DNA from: Heterostelium multicystogenum | Lineage: Eukaryota; Evosea; Eumycetozoa; Acytosteliales; Acytosteliaceae | Assembly: GCA_003667245.1 (NCBI GenBank) | Contig: RCNN01000125.1 | Span: 1-64,000 of the forward strand | Direction of reading: 5' to 3' | DNA: 64,000 nucleotides | Shown here: positions 36,243-48,777 of the stretch, piece after piece | Position numbering within the stretch: position 1 is the stretch's first letter | Layout of the letters: the number at the start of each line of letters is the position of its first letter | Notes under the pieces: model-generated | What the model saw: only the letters and a program-made list of their open reading frames with translations | Database searches by the model: none | What the model was told of the DNA's origin: nothing | Translations under genes and position numbers: made by a program

Positions 36243-36557
36243 ACCATCACATCACATAATAACTAAACTTAATGATTTCAAACCAAACCAAACCAAACAT
36301 TTGTAAAGATAGTACTACTCAAGAAAACAGATATATCAATTTTAAATCAAATACTTTCAAATAAAACTTAAAGTATATATTTAACCATTGACCATACTGG
36401 AATGGATCCTTTCCTAACCTATGCCATTGAAGCCGCTTCACTTTATTTTAATTTGTTTAAAAATTTAAATTTTTTTGAAAATATGAAATGAAGAACAATC
36501 AACACACATTCATGCTTTAAGTTGTTTAATTGATAGATAGAGGTTGATAAACTAGCA
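36243..36557. other. Short intergenic region
   Basis: 3' end of the Q-rich gene and the presumed promoter of SRRM1. No feature recognised. Confidence 0.5.
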
Positions 36558-37919
36558 ATGGATTCTGGTGGATTCTTCCGTGTAGGTTACAATATATTAT
36601 ATTAAAGCAATGACCAATATTGCTAGGATTAGAAAGAATATAATCAATTACTGACTTATTTCATTTGATTCATCTACTGATTGAATAACTATTCAATATG
36701 ACATTAGGGTACATCTGCAGAACAAGATAATAGATTCTCTGATAAAGAGAAGAAGTTGCTTAAAGGCAAGAAGTTCCCTCCTCATTTTTCTCAAAAAGTT
36801 GATATAACTAAAGTTAATTTACCTATTTTTAGAAAGTGGATTTCAAAAGAAATAGAAACCCTATTAACATACGATGATGAAGTATTAGTTGAATATATAA
36901 ATAGTCTATTGGAAGGTGTAAGTATAATGTAACCATGTTACTACTGATATTATCAACCAATATCATTGTTGTTGTTGTTCGTCAACTAATGAATGATTCG
37001 TGAATTATTAGGAATCACCTGACCCAAAGATTATTCAAATCAATATTACTGGATTTTTGGCAGATGACGCCGATAAGTTTATGGATAAACTATGGAGTCT
37101 GCTCCTAGAGGCACAGTCGTCACCTACTGGTGTACCAGAGGAGTTTTTGAAGGATCTTCAAATCATGTCTGACCAAGTAGCCGCTGATGAGAACAGAATC
37201 AAAGAAGGATTGGAGAGAGCAAAACAAAAAATGGAAACATGAGTAGAGTTGAAGAAGTGAACCAACAACAACAGCAGCAGCCTGCAACTACTTATGGACT
37301 CACAAAGAGAAAGGAAACAGAGGATGCAGTGAGCAACAGTGACAATGATATCAGTCAGCTCAAAGATAGAAAATACCGTAGATTCGACGTAGCCGAGAGA
37401 CCCTCTGACAATACAGATAGCAGTAACAACAGCACAAATGGCAACGAAAATAATGGTCGTGTTTCCTCTACAGACCCCGAGAAATCATCAGAGAATGATA
37501 ACAAGGACAAAGAAGAGAAAGATAGAGAAAGAGATAGAGAAAGAGAAAGAGAAAGAAGAGATGACAGATATCGTGGCTACGATAGAGACAGAAGGGACAG
37601 AGACTATGGCAGAGACAGAAGAGACTACCATGATGATTACGACCGAAGAGATCGTGATAGAAGAGATTCCAGAGGAAGAGACTATGGTCGATACCGTGGC
37701 GACTACGACAGAGACAGAAGAGATTATCGTGATAGATATTACGATGAAAGAGACAGAAGCCGAAGCCGAAGCAGAAGCAGAGACAGAGGCAGAGATAGAA
37801 GCAGAGAAAGATACAGAGACAGCCGAGAAAGATACGACAGCAGAGAAAGAGGTAGAGACTATCGTAGAAGCAGCAGAAGCAGAAGTAGAGACAGATACAG
37901 AGAGTATGACAGAAGATAA
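36558..37919 (+). CDS. srrm1: PWI-domain splicing coactivator SRRM1 (SRm160)
   Basis: Exons are 36558-36581, 36708-36918 and 37012-37919. The protein begins MDSGGFFR-GTSAEQDNRFS, the conserved SRm160 N-terminus. The PWI domain follows (VDITKVNLPIFRKWISKEIE, LVEYINSLLEG, IIQINITGFL, ADKFMDKLWSLLLEAQ). SRRM1 binds nucleic acid through PWI and bridges splicing factors and exon-junction proteins in the nucleus. The C-terminal half is an RS/RD/RE-rich domain (SRSRSRSRDRGRDRSRERYR) with a Ser/Asn-rich linker. A single lost A near 37220 (GGAAACATG) separates the PWI frame from the RS frame; without it KMEN-MSRVEEVN would be continuous. At about 380 residues it is shorter than the human protein, as in other protists. 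Confidence 0.92.
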
Positions 37920-38037
37920 ATAAAGAATTCATCAAGCAATGATATTGTGTTATTTTAATTATTACAATGCTATTTATTTATTTGAGCTTGGTATTCACCA
38001 AGAGAATGTATATTGTGTTTCTATTTATACTTTATGT

Positions 38038-38975
38038 TTAGAATTTAGCGTTTAATCTCTTGACAGTACCTTCAATAAGTCCAGATGGTTCCTCAACTGG
38101 TTGGAATGTAGTGTTTTCATTCTTGGTCTTAAGTTTTGCGAAATCAAAAGCAAATGCATGCTTGTTTGGTAATGATAAGTTAATTTCATCTAAAGTATTG
38201 GGTATTGGTTTTGTTATTAGCCACATGGTTTTGATTGTCCAAATTGATTAAAAATTAACATACCAATTTCTTTACATCTTTCAATGGCAGTTTTACCAAT
38301 GAGGTAGAGTGTTTCTTGTACGGATTTAGAGTATTGGAGGGAGAAGATGTCGAATACAGAGTTTCTGAATTCTTGGTAAATGGATGGGTAGTTGACATTT
38401 TCGGTGGTGTTGTAGGTCCACTCGGCAGTGACCATGGTGGCGAAGACTCTGTCTTTGGTCTCTGGAAGGGTAGTGTATTGGTCACGGAAGAAGTTTTCGA
38501 ATCCACTTCCGGTGGTCTTCATGATCAAGAGATCTTGGATACCAGACTTAACTTGTGGCTGACGTCCACGCATTGAGACGACAGAGGCAGTGTGGATTTC
38601 ACGAGCACGGACAAATGAGTGGTCGTGCTCCTTCTTTTCGTAGGTGGATTTCATACGGTCCCATTGGTTTTCACGGAAGGTGGCATGGACATGTGATACC
38701 CAGGAGTAGGTTGCAAGGAAGTGCTTTCCAAGAATGATACCAAACTCTTCGGCGGACTTGAAGCTCTCCTTCTGTGCCAAGAGGTAGACAGTGTTCTTGA
38801 TGGAGTCGGTAGCAACGACCTTCTCGTTGTTTCCAGTCAAGTAGGTCTCTTCGAATTGACCTTGCAACAAAACACAGCAGTCCAAATCAAAGACAGTGTG
38901 GTAGTCCTTATTCTTATTGACTTTCAATACTCTAACTCTAGCTTTACCATATCTATTATCAATCAAAGTAGCCAT
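38038..38975 (-). CDS. Urate oxidase (uricase)
   Basis: Uricase converts urate to 5-hydroxyisourate in purine breakdown. Exon 1 is 38264-38975 (MATLIDNRYGKARVRVLKV) and exon 2 is 38038-38189, with an intron at 38190-38263 joining KEIG to DEINLSLPNKH. Diagnostic blocks are VVATDSIKNTVYLLAQ (containing the Thr/Lys dyad region), GKHFLATYSWVSHVHATF, EHDHSFVRAREI, SGIQDLLIMKTTGSGFENF, RDQYTTLPETKDRVFATM and NLSLPNKHAFAFDF. The length of about 287 residues is normal and there are no breaks. The enzyme is usually peroxisomal. The C-terminus is NAKF, which is not a canonical SKL-type PTS1 signal. Confidence 0.95.
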
Positions 38976-39663
38976 CCTTTCTATATATTATATATAATTT
39001 ATATACTAAACTATTTAAAGTTATCTTACAGAATTAATATTAATGATTCCAAAATGCAAAACCTAAGATTATGAATATTTATAATGGTGTCTGGTACAAT
39101 CAACACACAATAAAATCAATTGTTTTAAAATAATGATAATTTTTAAAAACAAACAATAGAAAAACAACAACAAATATTAGGAAATTGATTTTAAATTTAA
39201 TATTATAAATCAACACCATCCTCCTAATCAATACATACACCCCATTCCAATTACCACAAAATTAAAACAACAACAATTGAATTTTTGGTGCTCATAAATA
39301 TCTTAAAAAACTTTGAAAAAAACCACAAATTGAAGTGTAGTGGTGTTTGGAGCACGCCAAGCTGGAAATTGCCAATTTATTCGCCAATCTTATCTTATAG
39401 GACTCCCTAAAAAGAAATTTGGAAAAAGTAAAAAAGATTGATCGACTTGATCATCTTTTTACTTATGAATTTTCATTCCAAATTTTTGATGATGAAATTA
39501 TTATTATTTTTATTTGTTTTAATTTTTTACTTTAACTTGTTACTATTATGGTAAGTAAGTTACTTGTATTGAATTGATTGGATTGGATTAGACTGGTTTA
39601 GTTGATTGTTTGGGTGTGGATAATGGGTCCATATATTGTGGCCATCTCACTTAAGGATGATCA
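38976..39663. other. Intergenic region, nothing supported
   Basis: AT-rich DNA carrying the uricase promoter side and the 3' end of the lectin/TIG/EGF gene. No ORF. Confidence 0.5.
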
Positions 39664-42600
39664 TCATAGTTTGTCATTGGATGTTCTGGAGGAGGATGAG
39701 TTGTATGAGCTGAGTCTTCTTGCCAGTTGTTGTTTAAGCACCCGGTGTCTGATGTAGAGCAACACTAGTGCCACTACAAACACTCCACCAACTGCCGAGC
39801 AGACAATGATGACGATCATCTTCCAGTTGCTGCTGGACGAGCACTCGTTGTTTGTGGCTGGTGAGATCAGCGCACTAAAGTTGGGGTCTATGATTATCGA
39901 CGATCGGAATGGGGAGCTTTGGATGGCAGTCATATAGAGGAACTTGGAGCTGCTAGTGTTTTGTTGCTGCTCAGTGTAGAGTGGGTCGTTCTTGTCGAGT
40001 GCCACGACATTGCTCTTGACTATACGATTGTCCACAATCATGTTTTGTGCGAATTTGGCCGTGAGAGTCGATCCACCACTCTGGATTTGGTACCATGTCA
40101 ACGAGCCAGCTTGGTTGGTTCCGCTGTTAGCCAGGGTGTCAGAGCTTTCGCAGTTGTACTCTGAGTTCTGGTCTGTTACCGACGAGTAGATAATCTGTAG
40201 AGTGTTGAGCGGCGATTCGAATGTCCAGTTGCCTATTTGGATGATGTATTTCATAGAGTTGGCCGCCATTTCAATGGTCTCTCCTGCAAAAACTACGTCT
40301 TGTCGTTCATAGTAGATGGTCATGTTAAGAGTCACAGTCACACTTTCATCATCGAACTTTCCATTAAACAAGTAGCTGCTTGATGTGTTCTCACGGCGGT
40401 ACCATTTAATTTTTAGCATTGGTATTGTCTTGATGTTGGTACCTTCTTGATTGATTTCGCGAAGATGTGAGATGGCAATCGAGAAGTTGAGTCCACCTCC
40501 AATAATTATGGTTCCACCATTACCGTCTGGAATCGGTGTCTTTGTGTTGTTGTTACTGGGAGTAAGACAATCCAGACCTTCCCATTGCGAAGTGCAAACA
40601 CAGAAACCAGTGGCATTATTACAAGTTCCACCGTTGTTACATACATGTCCACATGGTTGGCTCACGTTTATCTTTGTCAAGTAGGTAAATACATAGGCAC
40701 CACCTTCAAGGGAATCGACAGTGACACTGACATATCCAATACCGTTGTTATTAAGTACTGCTTTGTCTCCAAAGTTCTTGCATATGACTAGCGAAGAATT
40801 AACTAGGCCAACATCAGGGCAATTGACATCTCCAATCGATACGACTATGTTTTTGCTCGCAAAGTTATCACCTACGATGCTAACATCTCCACCTAGTTCC
40901 TTGTAGATTGGACTGGCATCCAACACAGATGGAGATTGGTATGAAAATTTGTAGACATTCGATGTAGATCCATCGATTTCAGCAGAAACATTCAGGTATC
41001 CTGTACCAGCCCCAATGATATACTCCACTAGATATGGCTGTCCAACAGTAGTTGGTATTTGTATATAGTTGACATTATTCAAAAGCATTCCATTGATGTA
41101 GTATTTGGGATTGGTAGATTGGTTGTTGGCATTAGTTTGGCCAAAGAATTGACCTTCAATGGTTATGGCGCCTCCAGTTACGTGGGGCTTATTGGCAAAG
41201 GTGATAACAGGCAGAAGTTTAATATTGAATGTATTGGATGCTTGGCCACCAACCTGGACATAGTAGTTTCCGTTTCTGAATTTCGGTGTAAGCTCAATGG
41301 TTAGATGAAGATGGTCAATAGATGAAATTACAGCTGCTATTTCCTCTCCAGATTCCGCCAGAATACGGACTGAATTTGGGAATATGCCAAAGTTGGTACC
41401 GTAGATATCGATGTGAGTATCATTTATCAGGGTATTGGTGATAGTTGGTTTTTGATATGTATAACGGAAGATATAGATTTGATATCCAACATACAAGTTG
41501 GCAGTTAAATCTTTGCCAACTCCGGCTGGAATCATTGCAAACATTCGTGTGTAAGTGCTGTTGACGATAGTGAGTGTAGATTCACCCAATTCTAATGTAA
41601 GTTTTGAAATGTTGGGGAAGAAATCAGTTCCATCAAAAACAGTTAGACCACCAGAAGTTGGTTGCTGCAAAGGATACCAAGATGTAATGATGGGTTTGTT
41701 ATATTGGTATCGAAGATTCATGGCTGCATTGGTTCTTTTTGTATTTCGAATGGTAATGGGAATTTCAGATAATAATCCAACTCCAGCTGGCAAATTGATA
41801 TCAGCAGTACCATATAATATATTAATTTTGCTTGAAAGTGTCACACCATTGGAGGTAATAGTAACAGGATCGGTATCTACCGCAGTTCCAAAGTTATTCA
41901 ACCTGACTTTAATACTGGATCCCGCTGTGGGAATCATATATAAAAAGTCAGAAGGAGTTGTAGAAAATACTATAGATTGATACAGATTGGTTAGTATGAT
42001 GATATTATAGGTTCTTGGGATATGGTTTAACTTACCTGAAAGTTGTCCATAGATTACTAAGAAGTTTGCATATGCATTTGGTAAGTCAATACTGTTAATT
42101 GTGTGAATGGCAGCTGCTGAATCCAAGCTGAATCTAGAGTCACCCGTTATACCAGCGGTTGATAATGTATTGGTGTAATATACAGATTGATCTTGACCAA
42201 TGCTCTCCCCAACTAGATTTTGGAATTTATTGGTTGCAATTGAATAGTTCACAGGCTGCCATATATTAAAGGATGTCCCACTATAGGAGGTAAAGTCTTT
42301 AGTAACGTTGTTAAATAATATCTGGTTAGGTACAACACCAAGTACCCCTTGTAATCCTTCCATATGAGAGAATGAAGCAATATTCTGGGCATTAATATAG
42401 GATACACTTGCTTTGAAAACAGAGTAAAAGAATTTTATCTGGTTTATGCTCTAAAAGAGAAATCATAGTTAGTATTGCTTCAAACAAATCTATATGGATG
42501 ATTTCGATAGTTACGTAAAGGAGCTCTATAGAATGTTGTAGTTACTCCACCTGCAGTAATGGCGAGTGGAAAGAATTTACCAAGACTTTGGGCATTGATG

Positions 42601-43660
42601 GTGAATACGGCTGAGTTTCCTTTAATGGAGTTAATAAAATTCAAATCTATATTTGAAGAGACCAGCTTGAAAGTAAGATCCAAGAATCCAGTAGTTTTGT
42701 TTACCATAATATTCTTTCCACTGATGGTTAATTGTCCATCATCAAAAAAGGTAACATTAATTGAAGATATCCAAGGTGCTATTGTAATAATAATCAATTA
42801 GAATCAGGAGTATAGGGTGAAGTGTTGGATTATAGAAACTTACGTTCTATTGTAGAGATAATATTGTAGGTAGATTGTCCACTGGTTAGTTTAATTTTAT
42901 ACAGAGCTGGTCTGAAATCAGAAGTGTTGCAGTAAGCTGAGGTGTTGGAAATCATAGCAAAGGAATTACAAGAAAAAGTGATTGTAGAATCGGTTGCTGA
43001 AACAAAACTTGCTTTTAAGTTTGGTATTAAGCTAGGTTGAAGATTACTAATGATGACCTTTTGATCAGATCTACTTAAAAGACTGACATATGGATCAGTA
43101 TCACCTCCCCACTCACAAACATAGTTCAATTGAGTACTAGGCAGTTCAGGGATATATTTAGGGTTGCCGGAAGCAATTTGTACTGACAAGCTACTTAAAG
43201 TTGGATCGAAGACAGGATCTTGGAAAACACAATAAGTAAAACATTGATCGGTCAACGTATTATATAGATTTAAATTCTTCTCAGGTCCGTTGGAGTAGGT
43301 CCAAATTGGCTCTAAGATATTGGTGTCAGCTAGCTCAGCACCAATCCAATAACTCTTGCCATTGACCACGATACCTTGAGTAATTAAATATTTCAATTCC
43401 TCTTGAAAAGTAATGGTTGCCAAGTATCTACAAAGAAGCCATTAAGAAATTAGCATTGGAATTAATGATTCCGAAATAATAGAATATTACCCTCTGGTTC
43501 CATTGTATATTATATTGTTACACAGTGTCTTGGCATCATTAAAAGTTGATATACCAGTAAAGGATTGATAATAATGACTATTCATGTCATATTTAGCAGG
43601 AGTTTGACACTCTATTAAATTTACAAACAGTATAATTACAATGATAATTTTAAATTCCAT
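39664..43660 (-). CDS. C-type-lectin-like, IPT/TIG and EGF domain type I membrane protein
   Basis: The start at 43660 gives a signal peptide (MEFKIIIVIILFVNLIEC). A C-type-lectin-like domain follows (TFNDAKTLC, YWIGAELADT, LNYVCEWGG), then a long run of IPT/TIG-like beta-sandwich repeats (ITISGKN, VSIVGDNFASKNIVVSIGDV, VTGGAITIEGQFFG). Next come an EGF-like module (CGHVCNNGGTCNNATGFC) and a beta-rich juxtamembrane domain. A transmembrane helix near the end (MIVIIVCSAVGGVFVVALVL) is followed by a short basic, Ser-rich tail. Exons: 43491-43660, 42844-43428, about 42520-42778, and 39664-42450, where the last junction is off by one base. This architecture belongs to the large dictyostelid family of TIG/EGF surface proteins involved in recognition and adhesion. 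The ligand is unknown. Confidence 0.88.
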
Positions 43661-44699
43661 GTTTATTATTAATAATAATATATTATACAAAAATAATATA
43701 CAAGTTAATATATGAGTATTAATAAACTAATAATCTGGATTTCCAAATTATTAGAATTTATTATTTACAGCTGGGATATAAATAATATATAGATATTAGT
43801 TTATAACAATTATATGTATATTTACAACAATGAGAAAAAATGATTTCAATATGTACAAAAAATAGAAGAATGTCAGAATCAATTCCTAGGTTCCTTGAGT
43901 ACAATGGTTAATTATTTTGTTATATTTAGAAAAAAAAAATGTAGTAAATCATATGATTAATATTGTTGTTGTGCAATCATTAATCAGAAATGGGAAACAC
44001 ACACACAATGGATATATATATTGGGTACAACCATTCCTCGCACCCTAAAATCTAGAATGATGACCTTTTTTTTGACAAAGACCGATGTGCACCACTCTTT
44101 TAGGAAGAAAAACACATCAAAGATAGATTTAAAATCGAAAGAAATCAATTAATGAGAAAAAATTGAAACTATCGTACATTGCACTTAATGGGACGGGATC
44201 CCTTTGGGCAAAGGGGTTACATTTAACAATGCAGCACATTAAATTACCATAGACCTGAAATCCGTTTACAATTTTCAAATACTGAAGATCTTCAATCTCC
44301 TATGGAATAAAGCAAATTGTGATTTGTTTTGAGTTGCAAAGAATTGGTTGCAGTGGTGGTGGGGGTATTTGCCAGTTCAATGTTTAAGTAGTTTGGTGGG
44401 ATAGCATTGATCAAAACCACCAATTTCTTGATTTTGCATTGAAAAATGGGCGAAATGTTGGACCAACATTTGCTAGCCCGTAAATCTAAAAATATGTTTT
44501 TGAGAACATAGCAAATCAACAGGCACACAACCACTGCCTGATCATCCATTAACAGTCAATGTGTTTTCACATAATTTATTAGTCGAGAAGTGCGAGCTCA
44601 GTGCATTCTTTTATAAAAGTGGCTTAGGATATCCTATAGTTGGATGATGGATTGATTGATTAATTGATTGATTAAAAATGGATTATTATATTAATTAAA
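43661..44699. other. Intergenic region with one weak small ORF
   Basis: AT-rich for the most part. An 85-codon frame at 44292-44549 (-) starts MDDQAVVVCLLICYVLKN and is less AT-rich than its surroundings, but it has no recognised domain. It could be a small secreted protein or chance. TGAT repeats lie at 44645-44675. Confidence 0.4.
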
Positions 44700-47600
44700 T
44701 TAAATATAATAATCATCGTTATTTGGGTTGAATGTATTAAGTTTTTGATTGTTATACATATTTACAATCTGATGGATGATTTTTTTGTTTCAAAAACAGT
44801 TCATAATTAGTAAGCCTTATTTTGACCAAATCAAGGATGTAACATACCTGAGAGGAATTGGTTGAGTCTTCGGGATTTTTGTCTTCTCTTATTCTAATGA
44901 ATCTAGGGAAACGAAGTGCAATACCTTTGACGGGATCAATGGTTCCTGCAGCGGCAGTGTGAATTGGCGAAATTGAAAGATCAGCTGCCAATACTTCCCA
45001 AACAACTTTGGGTGCAAACCAAACGTCTGGCTTCAATTGATCAGATACACGATACATATTCTTTGCTCCATTAATGACATGAGGACTGAGTTGATCCGTA
45101 AATTGTTGCAGTTGTTCATCACTGAATCCTGTACCAATCTATTATAATAGATTGAATATTAGCAATGAATAAATCAACAGGATCAAAATCAAACTAAATC
45201 ACTTACTTTACAAATTGTACCATACTCTTCATTATCTTCATCGTAGCATGCCAATAGATATGCTCCGTATACACCAGTTCTCTTACCCTTTCCATACCAT
45301 GCACCAATTGGAACAATATCAACAGAGTCAGTCATACCTTTGAGATAGTCTTTTTTGATCTTCAGCCAATTGTAGGAACGCTTGGAGGGCTCGTATATTG
45401 ACTTCTCTTTGTAGGTCTTGACCATAAGTCCTTCACAGTTGGCCTTGACTGCTTCTTCAATGTATGCTTGGATGTCATTTACATCGGAGATGTTTGAATA
45501 CTGAGCGTAGGAAAAGACTCCGTCAGATTCGTTAAAGTTGGCTTTCAAAACTTCACGACGGCGATACAGTTGCTCATCGATGAGTGATTGGCCATTTAAG
45601 AACAGCAGATCGAATGCAAAGACACACACTGGAATCTTAATTTGATCTAAAGCAACTCCTTTTCTTGGACGAGACGACAGGATTTGGAATGGCAAGATCT
45701 TTTTGTTGACGGGGTCAAACGCAACTGCCTCGCAATCTAAAATAAAGCTTTTAACATCGTTTCCAATGAACTTTGGAATGTTGGCAATAATATCGGGATA
45801 CTTTCCAGTGTAGTCCTCAAGATTTCTAGTGTAAATCTTAACTTTTCCATCTTCAAATCTGTGAATCTGTACACGCTCACCATCGTACTTAAACTCGCAA
45901 GTGAACTCCAGATCTTGGAATCTATCCAGTACCTGAGAAATACCGTTGGTTGGCTGGGCCAACATTGGCTTAACTGGGATACCGACACGTAGCTTACACG
46001 TCTCAAGGATGGTGTCGACACCACCCTTCTTCAACAAGAGTGGGACAAGAACTTCGTAGTTTGGTGTTTGACTGTAGGCACGAGTGATTCGAGCAATGTT
46101 CTTTTCAACCTTTGCCTGGAAATCCTCCTGTGACATTGTCTTACGAATGTCAAGATTATTGGCATCTGGTGTGATGGTTATAGCTCTTGAGAGGGCTGTC
46201 AAAACGGATCCTTCTGCCAAACCAATTCTAAGCTTGCCCTGAAGTGAACGAATAATATACAATGCCTCACAGTCCTTACATGAAACCATCAGTTTCTTAA
46301 TTAAATTCTTCTTTTTGTTTTGGGACTATGTATGTTGTAAAAAGCAATAGAGGTTAGTTGTTGATATATATTTATAGCTTAGCAATAACTACGACTTACA
46401 GCATTACCAGTCAGTCCTGCAATGTCGTCAAAGGACTTAAAAACGCTCTTGAGTGTCAGTGGAGGCAGTGGAAACATAGTTTGTTGGGTGGTTCGAGAAG
46501 ATTGTGCGACGATACCCAGGTCACCAGCATCTTTGGCTTCCTGCTTGATTGACTCAACTGTTCTTCCAGTAGTCTCTGATACCGATTTCTCAAGGATTGA
46601 TTCACCAATACCAAGCTCTTTACCACTGTAGGATGGTCCTATCTTGTTTGATGGACAAATAGATGCAAGTAACAAGGTCGTCTGGAGATAATACGATGAT
46701 GGAGCGGAACAGGTTGGTTAAGTTTTCAATGATTAATAGACGACGACTGGTTTCTTCGATCCTCTCGAATGTCTTTGCCAGTGCCATATAGGGAACTACC
46801 TGTCCTTTCTTCCAGGGTGCATCCTTGATAGGGTCGTATTTATAGAGTTGCTGGAGCTCTTGTTCCAAAATTTTGGCTGAACCCTTTACCTTGGACATAA
46901 CCTTCTTACGTACAAACTTTGTTACAACTTTCTTCTGTCCCTCCTCCTCGACCTCCTCTTCCTCTTCAAACTCCTCCTCTATTTCCTCGTCTGCATCCTC
47001 CTCTTCAATCATTTCTTCTTGCTCATCGATTTCTTCTTCTTTCTCTTCAATTTCTTCCTTCTCCTCTGGCTTATCTGCTTTTCTTGTTGGTGATACAGTT
47101 GATTGAGTTATAGTAGACTTGCTAGCAGTGGATGGTTCATTATCATCTTTTCTTGATACATTTGTGACTTTTTCATCATCGGTTTTTCTTGGAACTTTGG
47201 TTCCAGTTGATTGGGTCACAGCAAACTTTGTTCCAATAAAAGATCCACTAACATTGTTGAATCCTTTGGTGATGGTTTTTCCTCTTCAACTTCTCTTGGT
47301 ACTTTAGTTCCTGTTGATTGGGTCACAGCGAACTTTGTACCTATAACTTGATTACTACTACTAGTGCTTATAAAATGTGAATCCAAGGATGATTGCTTGC
47401 TTGGAGAAGTGGTAATAGATGATGAAGCAGCTGTTTTCTTTGTTTCTCTCTTTTTCCTCTCTTTTTTTGCAGCTGGCTTGGGCGCTGCAATATCTTTCTT
47501 TTGTTTTTTCAAAGGTGCAGTTTGTTCTTCCTCTTCTTCTTCTTCGTCTTGTTCCTCTTCATAGTCATCTCCACTGTCATTATCGATAACCTCTTCATCG

Positions 47601-48046
47601 CTGTCCTCTATTTTCTTACTATTCTTTCTTAATCTACTCATTTTACTACTTGATTTGGCTTCACAAAACAAGTCATCGTCACCATCCATCATCTTGTCAG
47701 CACCATTCTCTGTCACTACATCATCATCATCATCACTAAATATATCATCTTTTTCAAACTTCTTTTTCTCTATCTCTTTTGATTTATCTTTACTTGTTGG
47801 AGGTACATCTAAAGCATCGTTCTTTCTCTTGGTTGTAGTATTTGACTTTGTATCTACTACAAGATGATAGACAAAGTTAATAATAGTTATCAGTATTGAT
47901 AATATGATTATATATATATCGATGCAAAGTTAGTTACCTTTAGGTGATATTGTTGTTTTATCATTGTTAATAGTTGTTGATATAGCAGGAGCAGTCTTGG
48001 CTGACTTTGTTGTCGACGACAAGAATGACAACATAGAGCTCTGCAT
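44700..48046 (-). CDS. lig1: ATP-dependent DNA ligase I
   Basis: Replicative DNA ligase that seals Okazaki fragments. The start at 48046 gives MQSSMLSFLSS, a PCNA-interaction (PIP-like) motif in the same place as in human LIG1. A long acidic, Ser/Lys-rich N-terminal tail follows. The DNA-binding domain begins near YMALAKTFERIEETSRR and the adenylation domain has catalytic Lys in FKYDGER (45888-45890). Later motifs are FILDCEAVAFD, VCVFAFDLLFLNG, CEGLMVKTY and NWLKIKKDYL. The OB-fold part has YGAYLLACYDE, SLRFPRFIRIREDK-like sequence and NSSQ-IVNMYNNQ, ending DDYYI at 44700. Introns include 44769-44847, about 45060-45185, one near 46297-46395, and about 47858-47930. Single-base breaks occur near 46660 and 47260. 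A 48-base segment of the tail is tandemly duplicated. Confidence 0.93.
47191..47347 (-). repeat. Duplicated segment in DNA ligase I N-terminal tail
   Basis: Two copies of a segment of about 48 bases (47191-47238 and 47297-47345), both encoding GTKFAVTQSTGTKVPR with only a few base differences, about 105 bases apart. It is a recent internal duplication in a disordered region. Confidence 0.8.
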
Positions 48047-48777
48047 CTTATTTATTATCTATATGGTGCTCTCTTAGTATTCTAAGAGGATATCCTATGA
48101 TTAATATATTACTATTGAGTAACTTTACTTCTTCATACAAACTGTCTTGATCAATATTGGTAAATAGGTAGTAAATGAGGAATCAATTGCGCCAAAATTC
48201 AAATTTCCAAAAAATATAGTTATTATTAGTATTACAAAAACTCAACCAACTAACTATCTTTCTTTTGCTTGTTTAAGTAGTAGTAGTTATAACTAGTGAT
48301 TGATAGTGTGCAGGTATTCAAATCAAGTGATCATGATTGAGTTCCAATATTGAAACTATTCGAACTAGTAGTAATTCAATGAACTTTTGATTAGTGAATA
48401 TTGTAAAACTGATGTCTTGACAACGATATCGTCTGTCTGCTTTTTAGATTCAATTATATTTGATACAATTAATTAAGATACAGAGAACTACAGATGTCAT
48501 TCTTTGGGATAGGATTAGATTGGATTGGTGACATCTTGGACTTTTGTTGTTGTTGTTATTGTTGTTGTTTAGTTTAATTTAAATTTGTAAAAACAGTTGG
48601 TTGGAGATTGATCGATGGTTTTATCTTGAGTGGTGGCCACCACCAACTTGACACCCACTCATTCTTGTCTCCATGTCAAATTGTCTTTTGGTTGGGTTTG
48701 TAGTTTAGTTGACTTGGGTCCGAGTCTAAAGTCACAACAACAACAAATATTGACCAACCACATTATATTATCAAACA
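48047..48777. other. Divergent intergenic region, nothing supported
   Basis: This lies between the starts of DNA ligase I (-) and the F-box-like/LRR gene (+), so both promoters should be here. It contains a GTT/GTTATT repeat near 48545-48570. No ORF. Confidence 0.5.

Noticed and set aside
37438..37935. Long open frames antisense to and in the +1 frame of SRRM1
   Set aside because: They are by-products of the RS/RD/RE-repeat codon pattern; the real frame has the PWI domain and RS tail.
44292..44549. Candidate small secreted protein of 85 residues on the minus strand
   Set aside because: It has a hydrophobic start but no recognisable domain, conserved pattern or splice signals. It is mentioned in the intergenic entry only.
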